Positions 34,825-42,945 of a stretch of DNA of 64,000 bases are shown here, in pieces. The DNA lies in contig OX638350.1 of NCBI GenBank assembly GCA_951813325.1, positions 701,316 to 765,315 on the forward strand. The letters are read 5' to 3'. This stretch comes from an uncultured Acidimicrobiales bacterium (GTDB taxonomy: Bacteria > Actinomycetota > Acidimicrobiia > Acidimicrobiales > Bin134). Under the pieces are notes generated by a model, which worked only from the letters and a program-made list of their open reading frames with translations, ran no database searches and was not told where the DNA came from. Made by a program: the position numbers and the translations under genes. The first letter of the stretch is position 1. Each line of letters opens with the position of its first letter.

Positions 34825-34850
34825 CTGGCCCTTTACGGTACCGGGCGGGG
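34818..34850. repeat. Imperfect direct repeat, left copy, at the tRNA-Leu 5' end
   Basis: This stretch includes the first seven bases of the tRNA and its upstream flank. It matches 40745-40776 at about 29 of 33 positions, including 16 identical bases in a row (34835-34850). The pair brackets the PQQ pseudogene, permease and restriction-modification genes. Confidence 0.6.
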
Positions 34851-34950
34851 GTTTAGGCGTCAGCCCGGATATCACAAACTTGCGGGGTGGGCTTCTGCAA
34901 GGCTGTGCTGCAAGAGGTAACCGGCCAGGGGTGCTCAGGCTCGCTCATTT

Positions 34951-35733
34951 TCACTGGCCGGACAGCGCGAAGGCGACGAGTGCCGCGTCGGTGCCGCGGC
35001 CGGTGGCGATGACGACGAACTGCTGCCCGGACTGCGTCGGGTAGGTCATCGGGTTCGCGTTGGTCGGGAACGGCGTTGCGCCCCGCCAGAGCTCGGCGCC
35101 CGTTGCGCTGTCGACGATCACCAAGTCTTCGAACACCACCGGCGGAGAGGTCTGGTCGAACTCGAAGCGGCTGACCGGGCGGCCGTGCCCCTCGGTCAGC
35201 ACCGCACTGCCGCCCTCGCCGAAGTCCGCGTCCAGCTCACCGGTGGCGGCGTCGATGGCATAGAGCCGGTCGCGGCTGTTGAGGAAGATGCGGGCGTCGT
35301 CCCCGTCGCCCCAGTAGGCGACGCCCCGGTGCTTGAAGCCAGTCGGCCCCGCGCCGACCGGTCCGCCCTCGTAGGCTCTCGGATCAAACGTCCAGAGTTC
35401 CGCGCCCGTCTCGGCGTCGAGCGCTACCACCCGCGTGTACATCGTGGAGAGGTAGAGGACGCCGTCGACCATGATGGGAGTGGCCTGGAAGGGACCCGGC
35501 TGCGTGTCGTACTCCTCGAGGGGTGTCTCGTTCGGCGACTATTTCCAGACCATCTCCAGGTCGCCGAGGTTGGCGGCCGTGATTTCCTCGGCTGCTGAGT
35601 ACTTGGTATGGCCCTGGTCGGAACCGACGAACGGCCAGCCGGTTGTGTTGTCCGTCTCTTGGGCGCATGCGACTGCGACCAATGCCAAGACAGCGGTGAC
35701 AAGAAGAGTCTTCACGAACCGGATTCTTAACAT
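34951..35733 (-). pseudogene. PQQ-dependent dehydrogenase pseudogene
   Basis: From ATG 35733 the frame gives a lipoprotein-like signal (LVTAVLALVAVACAQ) and FVGSDQGHTKYSAAEEITA, then LEMVWK followed by a TAG at 35541, where the family has a Trp (a TGG to TAG change). In the same frame come VDGVLYLSTMYTRVVALDAE, a blade of the eight-bladed propeller, and DRLYAIDAATGELDADFGEG. After FEDLVIV it jumps to the usual C-terminal part ending NANPMTYPTQSGQQFVVIA. About half of the roughly 550-650 residues is missing. Stop codon plus internal deletion make it non-functional. Its start overlaps the permease stop. Confidence 0.85.
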
Positions 35734-37472
35734 CAGCTGCTGCCCTCGACCTGCACCGTCACGATGTCCACGCCGTGGTACTTCTGGTGGCGCACCGCAG
35801 AGGCGTGGAAGCGCAACAGTCGCAGTGAGAGATCATCGGCTGATGGCACGGCGACCTCTTCGGCCAGGAACGCCATCTGGTCCTCGATGTTCTCCTGGCG
35901 GGTGGTGGCAACGAACTCCAGCTCCACCATCGTGGCCTGCGGTCGCGCCGTGATGTTCAGGCGTTGCCGTTCCAAGCCCTCGGCGTCGTCCTCTTGCGCC
36001 AGCAGGCTAGCCAGTGTCTCCTCGCCGGCTGACCGCAGCCGCAGCGTAGATACCTCATTCCATCCGAGCCTGGATGCCAGTCGAGCGAGGAAGTCGTCGA
36101 TCACCGGTATCGAGGCGGGGTCAAGCGCGACCTCGAGTCGGGAGCGGCGCGTGCTCATCGCTTCGACCAGCAGCGTCATGGCGATGGCGGCGATGGCGCC
36201 GATTGTGACGCCGCTTCCCAGCAGCTCGCCATATTCGTCGCCAAAGAGGTCACGCAGGAGGGGGTGCCCGTGCAATCCCAAGCCCAACGCGCTGGCCAGC
36301 GCGACCACCAGCATGCGCCGGGAGTCCAAGCCGTCGCGCAACACCGTTTGACAGCCGCTGACGAACAGCATGCCCATGGCGAGCATGAGGTAGGCGCCCA
36401 ACACTGGTCCGGGAATGGTCAACAACACCGCGGTGAACTTGGAGAACAAGGCCAATGTCACCGAGACGATGGCCACGCCAGCGCCCACTCGGCGGGCGGC
36501 GACGCCGGTGAGGTTGATCAGCGACAGGCTGTATGAGGAGTTGGCCATGGTCGGCAGCGTGCCGGCGAGGCCGGCGAGCAGCATGCCGACGCCGTTGACG
36601 CTGACCATGCCCTGGATCTGACGGAACTCGATTGCCCGGGGCTGTCGACGGGAGCCCTGCTGAATCACTACGCCATCGCTGATCGTCTTGAGCCCGAGCA
36701 CCAGGGTTAGAACGGCGAAGGAGGGCAAGAGCACCCAGAATTCCTTGCTCGGTGTGAGATCGACGCTGAGGGACGGCACGTCGGGGATGCCGAACCAGCC
36801 GGCGCTGGAGATCTGGTCGCCGTCGAGCACCCCGAATGCCGCCGCCACCGCGCATCCGGCCAGGATGCTGCTGAACGGCGCGACCAGGCGCCAGCGTCCG
36901 CTGGCCCGCAGTGCCACGATCACCGAGACCAGCAACGTCGCTCCGGCGATCACCGGGCCGGCCGACGTTGGGGCGTCGGTCGGCAGGTCATCGACTGCGT
37001 CAAACGCGATGGGCAGCACGCTGACCGCGATCAGCATCGTCACCGTGCCCGAGACGGTCGGAGTCACGATTCGCCGCAGCGCCGGCAGCCACCAGGCCAG
37101 CGCGACCTGCATCAGGCTGCAAACAATCATCAGGCTGGCGAACGTCGCCAGCCCAGCCGCGGAGACCGTCGCCACCATGATCGCGATGAACATCGCCGCC
37201 GGCCAGGCGAGCACGACGTGGCCGGCGCCGAAGCGCGGCAAGTGGGACGCTTGCAACGCCGTAATGCCGCCGCAGATCACCATGGCGCAGAACACGCTCC
37301 AGGTCAGATAGCTGTCGTCGAGTCCCGAAGAGCGAATGGCGATCGCCACGTTCAGCACCGTCGGCGCCAGCACCAGCGCCGCCCCCTGGAACCCCACCAG
37401 CAGCGCGATCGGCACAGGACAGGGCTCCTCGGGCTCAAATCGAATGGACTGCTCGGCGCTATCGCCAGTCAC
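35733..37472 (-). CDS. NCS2-type (xanthine/uracil family) permease with C-terminal ATPase-like domain
   Basis: A 579-residue protein. Residues about 20-430 are a 12-14 helix nucleobase-ascorbate transporter domain with GLKTISDGVVIQQGSRR, TLPTMANSSYSLSLINLTGV and a conserved-looking transport-core glycine stretch. Residues about 450-579 are soluble, with ALDPASIPVIDDFLARLASR, RLRSAGEETLASLLA and SLRLLRFHASAVRHQ. This resembles the histidine-kinase-like ATPase fold seen at the end of some bacterial SLC23 proteins. It would import a purine or related compound, perhaps gated by the extra domain. Its TGA overlaps the start of the PQQ pseudogene. Confidence 0.85.
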   Translation of the reverse strand: MTGDSAEQSIRFEPEEPCPVPIALLVGFQGAALVLAPTVLNVAIAIRSSGLDDSYLTWSVFCAMVICGGITALQASHLPRFGAGHVVLAWPAAMFIAIMVATVSAAGLATFASLMIVCSLMQVALAWWLPALRRIVTPTVSGTVTMLIAVSVLPIAFDAVDDLPTDAPTSAGPVIAGATLLVSVIVALRASGRWRLVAPFSSILAGCAVAAAFGVLDGDQISSAGWFGIPDVPSLSVDLTPSKEFWVLLPSFAVLTLVLGLKTISDGVVIQQGSRRQPRAIEFRQIQGMVSVNGVGMLLAGLAGTLPTMANSSYSLSLINLTGVAARRVGAGVAIVSVTLALFSKFTAVLLTIPGPVLGAYLMLAMGMLFVSGCQTVLRDGLDSRRMLVVALASALGLGLHGHPLLRDLFGDEYGELLGSGVTIGAIAAIAMTLLVEAMSTRRSRLEVALDPASIPVIDDFLARLASRLGWNEVSTLRLRSAGEETLASLLAQEDDAEGLERQRLNITARPQATMVELEFVATTRQENIEDQMAFLAEEVAVPSADDLSLRLLRFHASAVRHQKYHGVDIVTVQVEGSS

Positions 37473-37500
37473 TAGTTAGCCAACCTCCCCCAACGAGCCT

Positions 37501-37547
37501 ATTCCCGGCCGTTCTAATACTTATAGGGGTCCTTGATAGCCGGGAAT
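37501..37547. promoter_or_regulatory. Inverted repeat upstream of the permease
   Basis: ATTCCCGGC (37501-37509) and GCCGGGAAT (37539-37547) are a perfect 9-bp inverted repeat with a 29-base loop. It lies between the restriction endonuclease 3' end and the permease start, so it could be a terminator for the former or an operator for the latter. No T-run follows. Confidence 0.4.
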
Positions 37548-37557
37548 TACCTTCCAC

Positions 37558-38508
37558 CTAGACGTGTGGGTTTGTGGTGCGAATGAAGGTTGCCAAGGCC
37601 CTGAGGTCGTGGGCCCAGAAGATCGTGAGGTGCTGGGCTTGGGCTTGTTCGAGGTTTCGGGTCTTGAAGATGCCAGATAGGACGGCGCTAGGAACGGTAG
37701 CTCCGCTGCCGAACTCTTCGATCCAGGCTGAGGCCTTCGCTGCGGCATCGTTGTTGAGTCGTTTGACTGAGTTTGTCGACGAGTTCGACACCTTGCATTC
37801 AATGGGCCTGCACCTACCGTCGTGCAGCCTGACTATGAGGTCTGCTTTGCGCTCCCCGAATGGTGCTTCTCCGCAGAACTCGCCTGGTGCCGGGGCATCC
37901 AGCAGACCAGGTGAAACGGTCCTGGGCTCGACTTCGACCATACCTGCTTCTCGTAGGCAGGCTTTGACCGACTCTTCTTGCTCTTTGGACTGCATTCGTC
38001 GGGCAGTTTCCACCCGTCGCGTGGCCATGAGGGCCGCTGTCGCAATTGCGGCGGCAGTGAGTTCGTGGTCATTGGCCCTGCGCCTTTGGCCGATCCAAGG
38101 GAACCGCTTGGGGTCTAGACCTTGGGTGATAGTTCCCATCACTCGGACCGATGCGCCAGTGTCATCGAGCAGCACGCCAGCAGCAAGCGAAGTATCGGCA
38201 AGTTCGGCCAGATCATCCGCTGATATAGGAGGACCGACGACGTAGCGGAGTGCTTCCAACAATTGGGGGTTGGCGAGCACCTCCAGGAGTCCAGGGTCGA
38301 ATGTCAAAGCACCGGGCTGTACCTGTAGCAGCGAAAGGTTTTCGGTCTTGTCGAAGAGCTCATTCACGTATTCGAGGCACTGGGCAAAGGTCTCGGAATA
38401 GACCCCTTGTGACTCGTTCAGCCGTTGGGAGCGGAAGATCTGTCTGGCGAGTTCTCCTTGCTCGTCGAATTCCTCGCTGGTCCAGCGAGGGGGGTCTGTG
38501 AGGCTCAC
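37558..38508 (-). CDS. Restriction endonuclease, XamI family
   Basis: A 316-residue protein beginning SLTDPPRWTSEEFDEQGELA, with NESQGVYSETFAQCLEYV and a C-terminal nuclease-like part: GEAPFGERKADLIVRL, then RPIECKVSNSSTNSVKRLNN. The D...ECK pattern fits a PD-(D/E)XK nuclease. The family prototype XamI cuts GTCGAC. The GTG start at 38508 overlaps the methyltransferase stop as GTGA, so methylase is made first. Family assignment is by recognition of sequence pattern and could be checked by profile search. Confidence 0.72.
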   Translation of the reverse strand: MSLTDPPRWTSEEFDEQGELARQIFRSQRLNESQGVYSETFAQCLEYVNELFDKTENLSLLQVQPGALTFDPGLLEVLANPQLLEALRYVVGPPISADDLAELADTSLAAGVLLDDTGASVRVMGTITQGLDPKRFPWIGQRRRANDHELTAAAIATAALMATRRVETARRMQSKEQEESVKACLREAGMVEVEPRTVSPGLLDAPAPGEFCGEAPFGERKADLIVRLHDGRCRPIECKVSNSSTNSVKRLNNDAAAKASAWIEEFGSGATVPSAVLSGIFKTRNLEQAQAQHLTIFWAHDLRALATFIRTTNPHV

Positions 38509-40160
38509 GACGACATCTCGGCGAGCAGAATGGGGCTGGGGACGGGGATGCGCTCCATCTCCGAAGGCTCGAACTTGGTGAGCCCACCGGCATAGGTGCG
38601 CCCCTGTGATACTGAGACGCCAGATCGTAGCGACGCAGCCAGGGTGTCCAATATGTCTTCGGACAGTGGGTCTCGGGGGTAGATCCCATGGGCAACGTTG
38701 ACGTGGCGCGCTCCGGCAAGGTTGCGGACGAACGCCGGGGGACGCCGGGCCATGTAAGTGGCCAGGATCGGCGCGGGGGATCGCAGTCCCACTGACCACC
38801 AGGGATTTCGGTGGCGGGCGACATACGACGAATGGGCGCCGTTACGCTCTGCAAAGCGCAAGAAGCGCTTCACCAGCGCCCGGTCGTCGTCATCGAGTTC
38901 GCTGAGATCAGCGGGCAGGTCGATGACTGCCCGAAGGCTGCGAAGGCTCGATAGCAAGCCGTCGTCGGCGTCGAAGAGTTCCCGGGCCTTGGTAACCGTC
39001 GGGAAAAGCGTCCTTGCTGGCAGTTGAGGATCGTTGGCAGTGGTGATCCAGGTTGCGTTGGCCCCAGTGACCGCGCCCCTGTGTACTCGGCAGAGCTCCC
39101 CTAACTCGACAAATCCCTCAGGAACCGGTGGGATCTGAGTCAACAGCGGCGACCACCGTTTTTCTTGTTTGAGGCGCTGTTTGCTCACTCGGCGTCCCTT
39201 TGAGAGATCGGCGAGGTCTCCGGCGTTTGCGACCCGGCGCATCTTGAGCGAGCGGGCCTCCGAACCGATCTGAAAGCAGGTCACCGACGCGGTGGTGGCC
39301 GCGTCCTCAAAGGCCAAGGTCTCGGGAGCGAGGACATGGACCGACTCACCACCCAACCCGTCGGTAAGCATCCCTCGCAGCAATTTCCCGTAGTTGACGT
39401 CCAACCATTCCGCTGAGATGACGAAGGCTCCGATGTCTCCCGGCTGTGCTGTGAGAAGCGTCGCCAAGAAGAAGTGGATGTGAAGCCCGGCAAGGGCGCT
39501 GACGGGCAGGTCACGGCTTGCCGCAGTGTTTGTCAGCCATTGCTTCCACCGAGCCCCGATTTGGTGGTGACGCACATAGGGGGGATTGCCCACAAACGCC
39601 GTGACCCCATCGCAACTGCCAAGATCGGCTTCTCGGTAGTCGTCCACCATCACGGTGGACCGATCATCAAACTCTGCTGCGGTCAGGTTGGCCCGGCACA
39701 ACAGTGCGGCCAAGGGATCCAGCTCGACTGCGACTAACGAAGCATTAGGAAAGACCCGTCCTGCTTGCAGCACAAAACGCCCCGACCCTCCGCCAGGATC
39801 GACGACCCGAGCAGGCCGCTCTTTGGCCGCGATCCAGCCCACCATCGCCTCCACGATCCCCGGAGGCGTATATACCGCCCCCAATGGGCGCCTCAGCTTC
39901 GGGGACCGCAACCGCACAAACGCATCCCCCAACGGGTCGCCCCCCTGTTGGATTTCCGAGACAAGCTCGCCAGTATCCGGTAGAGGAGTCACATCCGCGG
40001 CGTTGACAACCTCGGACTCTGCGGTGGTGAGATCGGCAAGAGCGCCACCACTGACAATGGACCACGCCACAGCAGCCAGTTCCTGCTCCGACTCCAGCCG
40101 GGTCGCCGCTCCTGCAGCGTCGCCATGTTCGATTAGCAACATCTGTTTGAAGTTTGACAT
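38505..40160 (-). CDS. DNA N6-adenine methyltransferase of the restriction-modification pair
   Basis: A 551-residue gamma-type adenine methylase. Motif X/I region is GAVYTPPGIVEAMVGWIAA then VVDPGGGSGRFVLQ, and the catalytic motif IV is VGNPPYVRHHQ. The C-terminal half, RHRNPWWSVGLRSPAPIL and GLTKFEPSEMERIPVPSP, resembles target-recognition parts of such enzymes. ATG 40160 follows AGGAGA. It protects host DNA against the XamI-type nuclease, which overlaps its stop. The pair sits between the imperfect direct repeats next to tRNA-Leu. Confidence 0.9.
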   Translation of the reverse strand: MSNFKQMLLIEHGDAAGAATRLESEQELAAVAWSIVSGGALADLTTAESEVVNAADVTPLPDTGELVSEIQQGGDPLGDAFVRLRSPKLRRPLGAVYTPPGIVEAMVGWIAAKERPARVVDPGGGSGRFVLQAGRVFPNASLVAVELDPLAALLCRANLTAAEFDDRSTVMVDDYREADLGSCDGVTAFVGNPPYVRHHQIGARWKQWLTNTAASRDLPVSALAGLHIHFFLATLLTAQPGDIGAFVISAEWLDVNYGKLLRGMLTDGLGGESVHVLAPETLAFEDAATTASVTCFQIGSEARSLKMRRVANAGDLADLSKGRRVSKQRLKQEKRWSPLLTQIPPVPEGFVELGELCRVHRGAVTGANATWITTANDPQLPARTLFPTVTKARELFDADDGLLSSLRSLRAVIDLPADLSELDDDDRALVKRFLRFAERNGAHSSYVARHRNPWWSVGLRSPAPILATYMARRPPAFVRNLAGARHVNVAHGIYPRDPLSEDILDTLAASLRSGVSVSQGRTYAGGLTKFEPSEMERIPVPSPILLAEMSS

Positions 40161-40452
40161 AGGACTTCTCCTGATCAGAGGCAATGGAAAACAGGCCTCC
40201 ATCATCCCGACCAGAGTGACAGTGGTGTGTGCCGGTGGCACCTCCCTAGGAGACGGATTCGACCGGTCTGGTGGCCTCCAAACACAGCTCTGGGGAGGGC
40301 CTTTTGTCAGGGGGCAGTCAGCCTGGCCAGCCCCTGAGGCATCGCCTCAAACTGTCACCGCGGGCCAATACACTCGCCTCTAGACAGCTAGCCGCCCGCA
40401 ACAAGATCACTTGCAGGCGAGAAGTGAAATCCGACGACGGGCAAGGAATCTA
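40161..40452. other. No recognised gene
   Basis: This stretch upstream of the methyltransferase shows no protein, RNA or clear hairpin. The part next to 40160 presumably carries the methylase promoter. Confidence 0.5.
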
Positions 40453-40551
40453 ATGGCCAAGGAGCAGGTGGACGAACCAGCAGAAGAAGTGGGTGTGGGA
40501 GTCAGAATCGCTGTTCCCGAGTTCATCGCCGAGCATGGAACCGGACCGTAA
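40453..40551 (+). CDS. Small ORF, 32 residues, unknown
   Basis: ATG 40453, six bases after AAGGA, encodes MAKEQVDEPAEEVGVG followed by a short mixed tail to TAA 40551. It could be a tiny peptide or leftover gene start beside the restriction-modification unit. No family recognised. Confidence 0.25.
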   Translation: MAKEQVDEPAEEVGVGVRIAVPEFIAEHGTGP

Positions 40552-40656
40552 CCCCCTGGCAGAGAGCCCCGGCAACCACAACGATGACACTCGGAATTTT
40601 GTGTATCGGGCGTGATCTGAGGGTCCGCGGCCGGGTGCTGTGGGCCGGGAAGGATC

Positions 40657-40812
40657 ATGTCTGTGGTTGATCAGGATATGCCAGCGAAAGCAGCCGCCGA
40701 TGAGGCGTCGTTGCAGGACTGGGCTGAGCATGTGCTTGAGGGTGCCCGGGCTAGGCCCTCACGGTACCGGGCGGGGCGGGGTGCGGCTTCGCAATTGCGG
40801 CCGCGGCTCTAG
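40657..40812 (+). CDS. Small ORF, 51 residues, possibly a truncated gene start
   Basis: ATG 40657, preceded by GGGAAGG, opens MSVVDQDMPAKAAADEASL and QDWAEHVLEGARA, protein-like and helical. It then becomes arginine-rich (RPSRYRAGRGAA) from the point where the sequence enters the direct repeat at 40745. This looks like a gene whose 3' part was replaced at the repeat junction. It overlaps the convergent thioesterase-like gene by four bases. Confidence 0.4.
   Translation: MSVVDQDMPAKAAADEASLQDWAEHVLEGARARPSRYRAGRGAASQLRPRL
40745..40776. repeat. Imperfect direct repeat, right copy
   Basis: Matches 34818-34850 (tRNA-Leu 5' end and flank) at about 29 of 33 positions, with 16 identical consecutive bases (40761-40776). 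It is a candidate right boundary of a 5.9-kb insertion that carries the restriction-modification genes. Confidence 0.6.
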
Positions 40813-41657
40813 ACGACGCGAAATACTGCTGAGCCGGTGGTGATGGTGCGATCGTCGCGGCCCTCGTCGAACAGGGTGAGGTTGACGTTGATGCGGCCGC
40901 TGCGGCTGGAGATGGCCTCGCCCTCGCAGCGGAACGGGCCGATGAGGCCGGGTTTGACGAACATCACGTACCAATTCTCCACCTGGATGAGATCGGTGCC
41001 GGCGGCCTGTTCAGCCAGTTCGTGGGCGGTGATGTCGAACACGACGTGGATGGGGCCGAGGTGCAAGGCGGCGTGGGGAGCAGAGAACTCCTTGGACAGC
41101 ACGGGGAGTCGATACCAGCCGTCTTCGCCCTTGGTGGCGCCGAATACATCGTGCAGCCGGGGCATGTCGGGGGAGTCCTCTACCGGGATGAGCGGGTTTT
41201 CCACCGCCTCGTAGCCGTCGGGCACCTCCCCCAGGCTCACCCCCATGCCGGCGGAGGTGGCGATTACCCGGTCGTGGTCGGCAGCGTCCACCACCGTCGA
41301 CCGGGTGAACCCCATCTGGCGCCCGAAGTTGATCACCTCGCGGATCACCTCGATCCGGTCCACCCCTCGGGCGTCGTCGAGGATTTGGGTGAACGACGCC
41401 ACTGGGGCGGGCACCACCAGGTCGTCGTTCCAACTCGGCTCGGGGCAGCCGATGGCCAGCGGAGCAGCCATGATCCCGCCGTGGGCGTTGCGCATGTCAT
41501 GGCGCAGCGGCATCGACTCCAGTTCGTCATCGCCGAAGCCGATGTCCAGCGACGGGGTGGTCTTGTTGAGATACCGGTAGGACATGAGCCCGGTCCAGAT
41601 CTCCTCGAACGTCTCCCAATGCTCGTCGGAGCCCACATCTCGAATGTCTTGCACCAT
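40809..41657 (-). CDS. Double hot-dog thioesterase-like protein
   Basis: A 282-residue protein with two hot-dog units. The first includes PLRHDMRNAHGGIMAAPLAI, with the HGG helix start of PaaI-like thioesterases, and IEVIREVINFGRQMGFTRST. The second includes ALHLGPIHVVFDITAHELAE and AISSRSGRINVNLTLFDEGR. It likely hydrolyses or binds an acyl-CoA. The next gene upstream on the same strand is an amidohydrolase, whose stop is about 45 bases from this start, so the two may be co-transcribed. Confidence 0.75.
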   Translation of the reverse strand: MVQDIRDVGSDEHWETFEEIWTGLMSYRYLNKTTPSLDIGFGDDELESMPLRHDMRNAHGGIMAAPLAIGCPEPSWNDDLVVPAPVASFTQILDDARGVDRIEVIREVINFGRQMGFTRSTVVDAADHDRVIATSAGMGVSLGEVPDGYEAVENPLIPVEDSPDMPRLHDVFGATKGEDGWYRLPVLSKEFSAPHAALHLGPIHVVFDITAHELAEQAAGTDLIQVENWYVMFVKPGLIGPFRCEGEAISSRSGRINVNLTLFDEGRDDRTITTGSAVFRVV

Positions 41658-41701
41658 GGCGCGTCCCTCTCAGGTTGCGGTCTTGTGCGGACCGGTTGGG
41701 C

Positions 41702-42910
41702 CTACTTGCCCCAGAATGCGGGGGAGGTGGCGTTGCGGGGGATCTCCTCCAGCGGTTGAGAGATTTCGGCTACCGTCGGGCCGTGCTCGGCGGCCAGGGG
41801 CGCCAGGGCGTCGAGGTCGAAGCCGTACACCTCAGCGGCGTTGCCGGCCAGGATGCGGCGCATCGACTCCTCGTCGCGGTCGTGCAGGGCGTAGCGGATG
41901 CCCTCCCGGCTGTAGGGGTAGGTGCCCTCCACGTGGGGGTAGTCCGATCCCCACATGACCTTGTGGTCGCCCACCTTGTCGAGCAGGCGCATTTCGTTGG
42001 GGCCGGGGAAGCTGATCCCGATCCAGATGTTGCGCTCGAAGTAGAAGCTGGGCTTCTCGGGCAGCACGGAGTCGGCGGAGAAGCCCAGCTCGCCGGTGCG
42101 CCCGGTCATGGACATCTGGGCGTGGAGACCGTCGAGGCGGCGCAGAATTTCGGGCACCCAGCCGAAGCCCTGCTCGGTGAACACCGCCTTGAGGCCGGGG
42201 TACCGCTCGAACACCCCGCCCATGATGAGGTGCCACATGGAGCGGTTGGAGAAGAACGGGGTCTCGATCACGAACATGGGGCCGGCCGCGGGGGAGTCGC
42301 CGTAGTCGGGCATCCCGGTTCCCCCGGAGTGCAGGGTCATCACCACGTCGTGCTCTTCGCAGGCGGCCCACACCGGGTCGTAGCGGGGGTGGAACAGCGG
42401 GGGCAGATCGGAGTTGGGGGCGATGCTGGGTATGAGCGCTCCGCCCCGCAGGTTGTGCTCGGCGATCCATTTCACATCGGCCACGGCCTCGTCGATGTCG
42501 TTCAGAAAGATCTGGCCGATGCCTGCCCGGCGCTCGGGGTACTCGGCGCAGAAGTCGGCCAGCCAGCGGTTGTGGGTCCGGATGCCGGCCAGGCGGCGGG
42601 GGAGATCCTTGTCGGTGGGCTGGGGGGAGATGAGCGAGCCGGTGGGGAAGAACGGGGGCACGGTGTTGGGGAAGGTGATCTCGGCGACAATCCCGTCGGT
42701 GTGCTGCTCGGAGATGCGGCGGTCGTTGTCCCAGTTGCGGGACCGGCCGTCGTCTTGGAGGTCGCGGAACGGGTTGCGGTACTTGCCCCGCCAGGCGTCA
42801 AACTCGTCATGCCAGCTCGACTCCAGATACTCCCGGTACGTCGTGTGATTGGCCCCGGCGTGGCAGTCGGAGGAGATGATCGTGTAGCGGTCAGCGGTTG
42901 CGGTAGTCAC
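41702..42910 (-). CDS. Amidohydrolase-superfamily TIM-barrel hydrolase/decarboxylase
   Basis: A 402-residue amidohydrolase-2 protein. Strand 1 reads ISSDCHAGANHTTYREYL with one of the two usual metal histidines. Later come VVMTLHSGGTGMPDYGDS with the strand-5 His, FTEQGFGWVPEILRRLD and MWGSDYPHVEGTYPYS with the catalytic Asp. Relatives include ACMS-decarboxylase-like and aromatic-acid decarboxylases. It ends with the usual NAAEVYGFDL helix. It follows the acyl-CoA ligase at 42946, 36 bases away, in the same direction. Confidence 0.85.
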   Translation of the reverse strand: MTTATADRYTIISSDCHAGANHTTYREYLESSWHDEFDAWRGKYRNPFRDLQDDGRSRNWDNDRRISEQHTDGIVAEITFPNTVPPFFPTGSLISPQPTDKDLPRRLAGIRTHNRWLADFCAEYPERRAGIGQIFLNDIDEAVADVKWIAEHNLRGGALIPSIAPNSDLPPLFHPRYDPVWAACEEHDVVMTLHSGGTGMPDYGDSPAAGPMFVIETPFFSNRSMWHLIMGGVFERYPGLKAVFTEQGFGWVPEILRRLDGLHAQMSMTGRTGELGFSADSVLPEKPSFYFERNIWIGISFPGPNEMRLLDKVGDHKVMWGSDYPHVEGTYPYSREGIRYALHDRDEESMRRILAGNAAEVYGFDLDALAPLAAEHGPTVAEISQPLEEIPRNATSPAFWGK

Positions 42911-42945
42911 GATTTAGAGGCTACCGGGCCGGCGGGTTCTGCTGC

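Noticed and set aside
35539..35541. TAG in the PQQ gene as a recoded (pyrrolysine-like) codon
   Set aside because: The same gene has lost half its fold by deletion, and no supporting context for recoding is seen.
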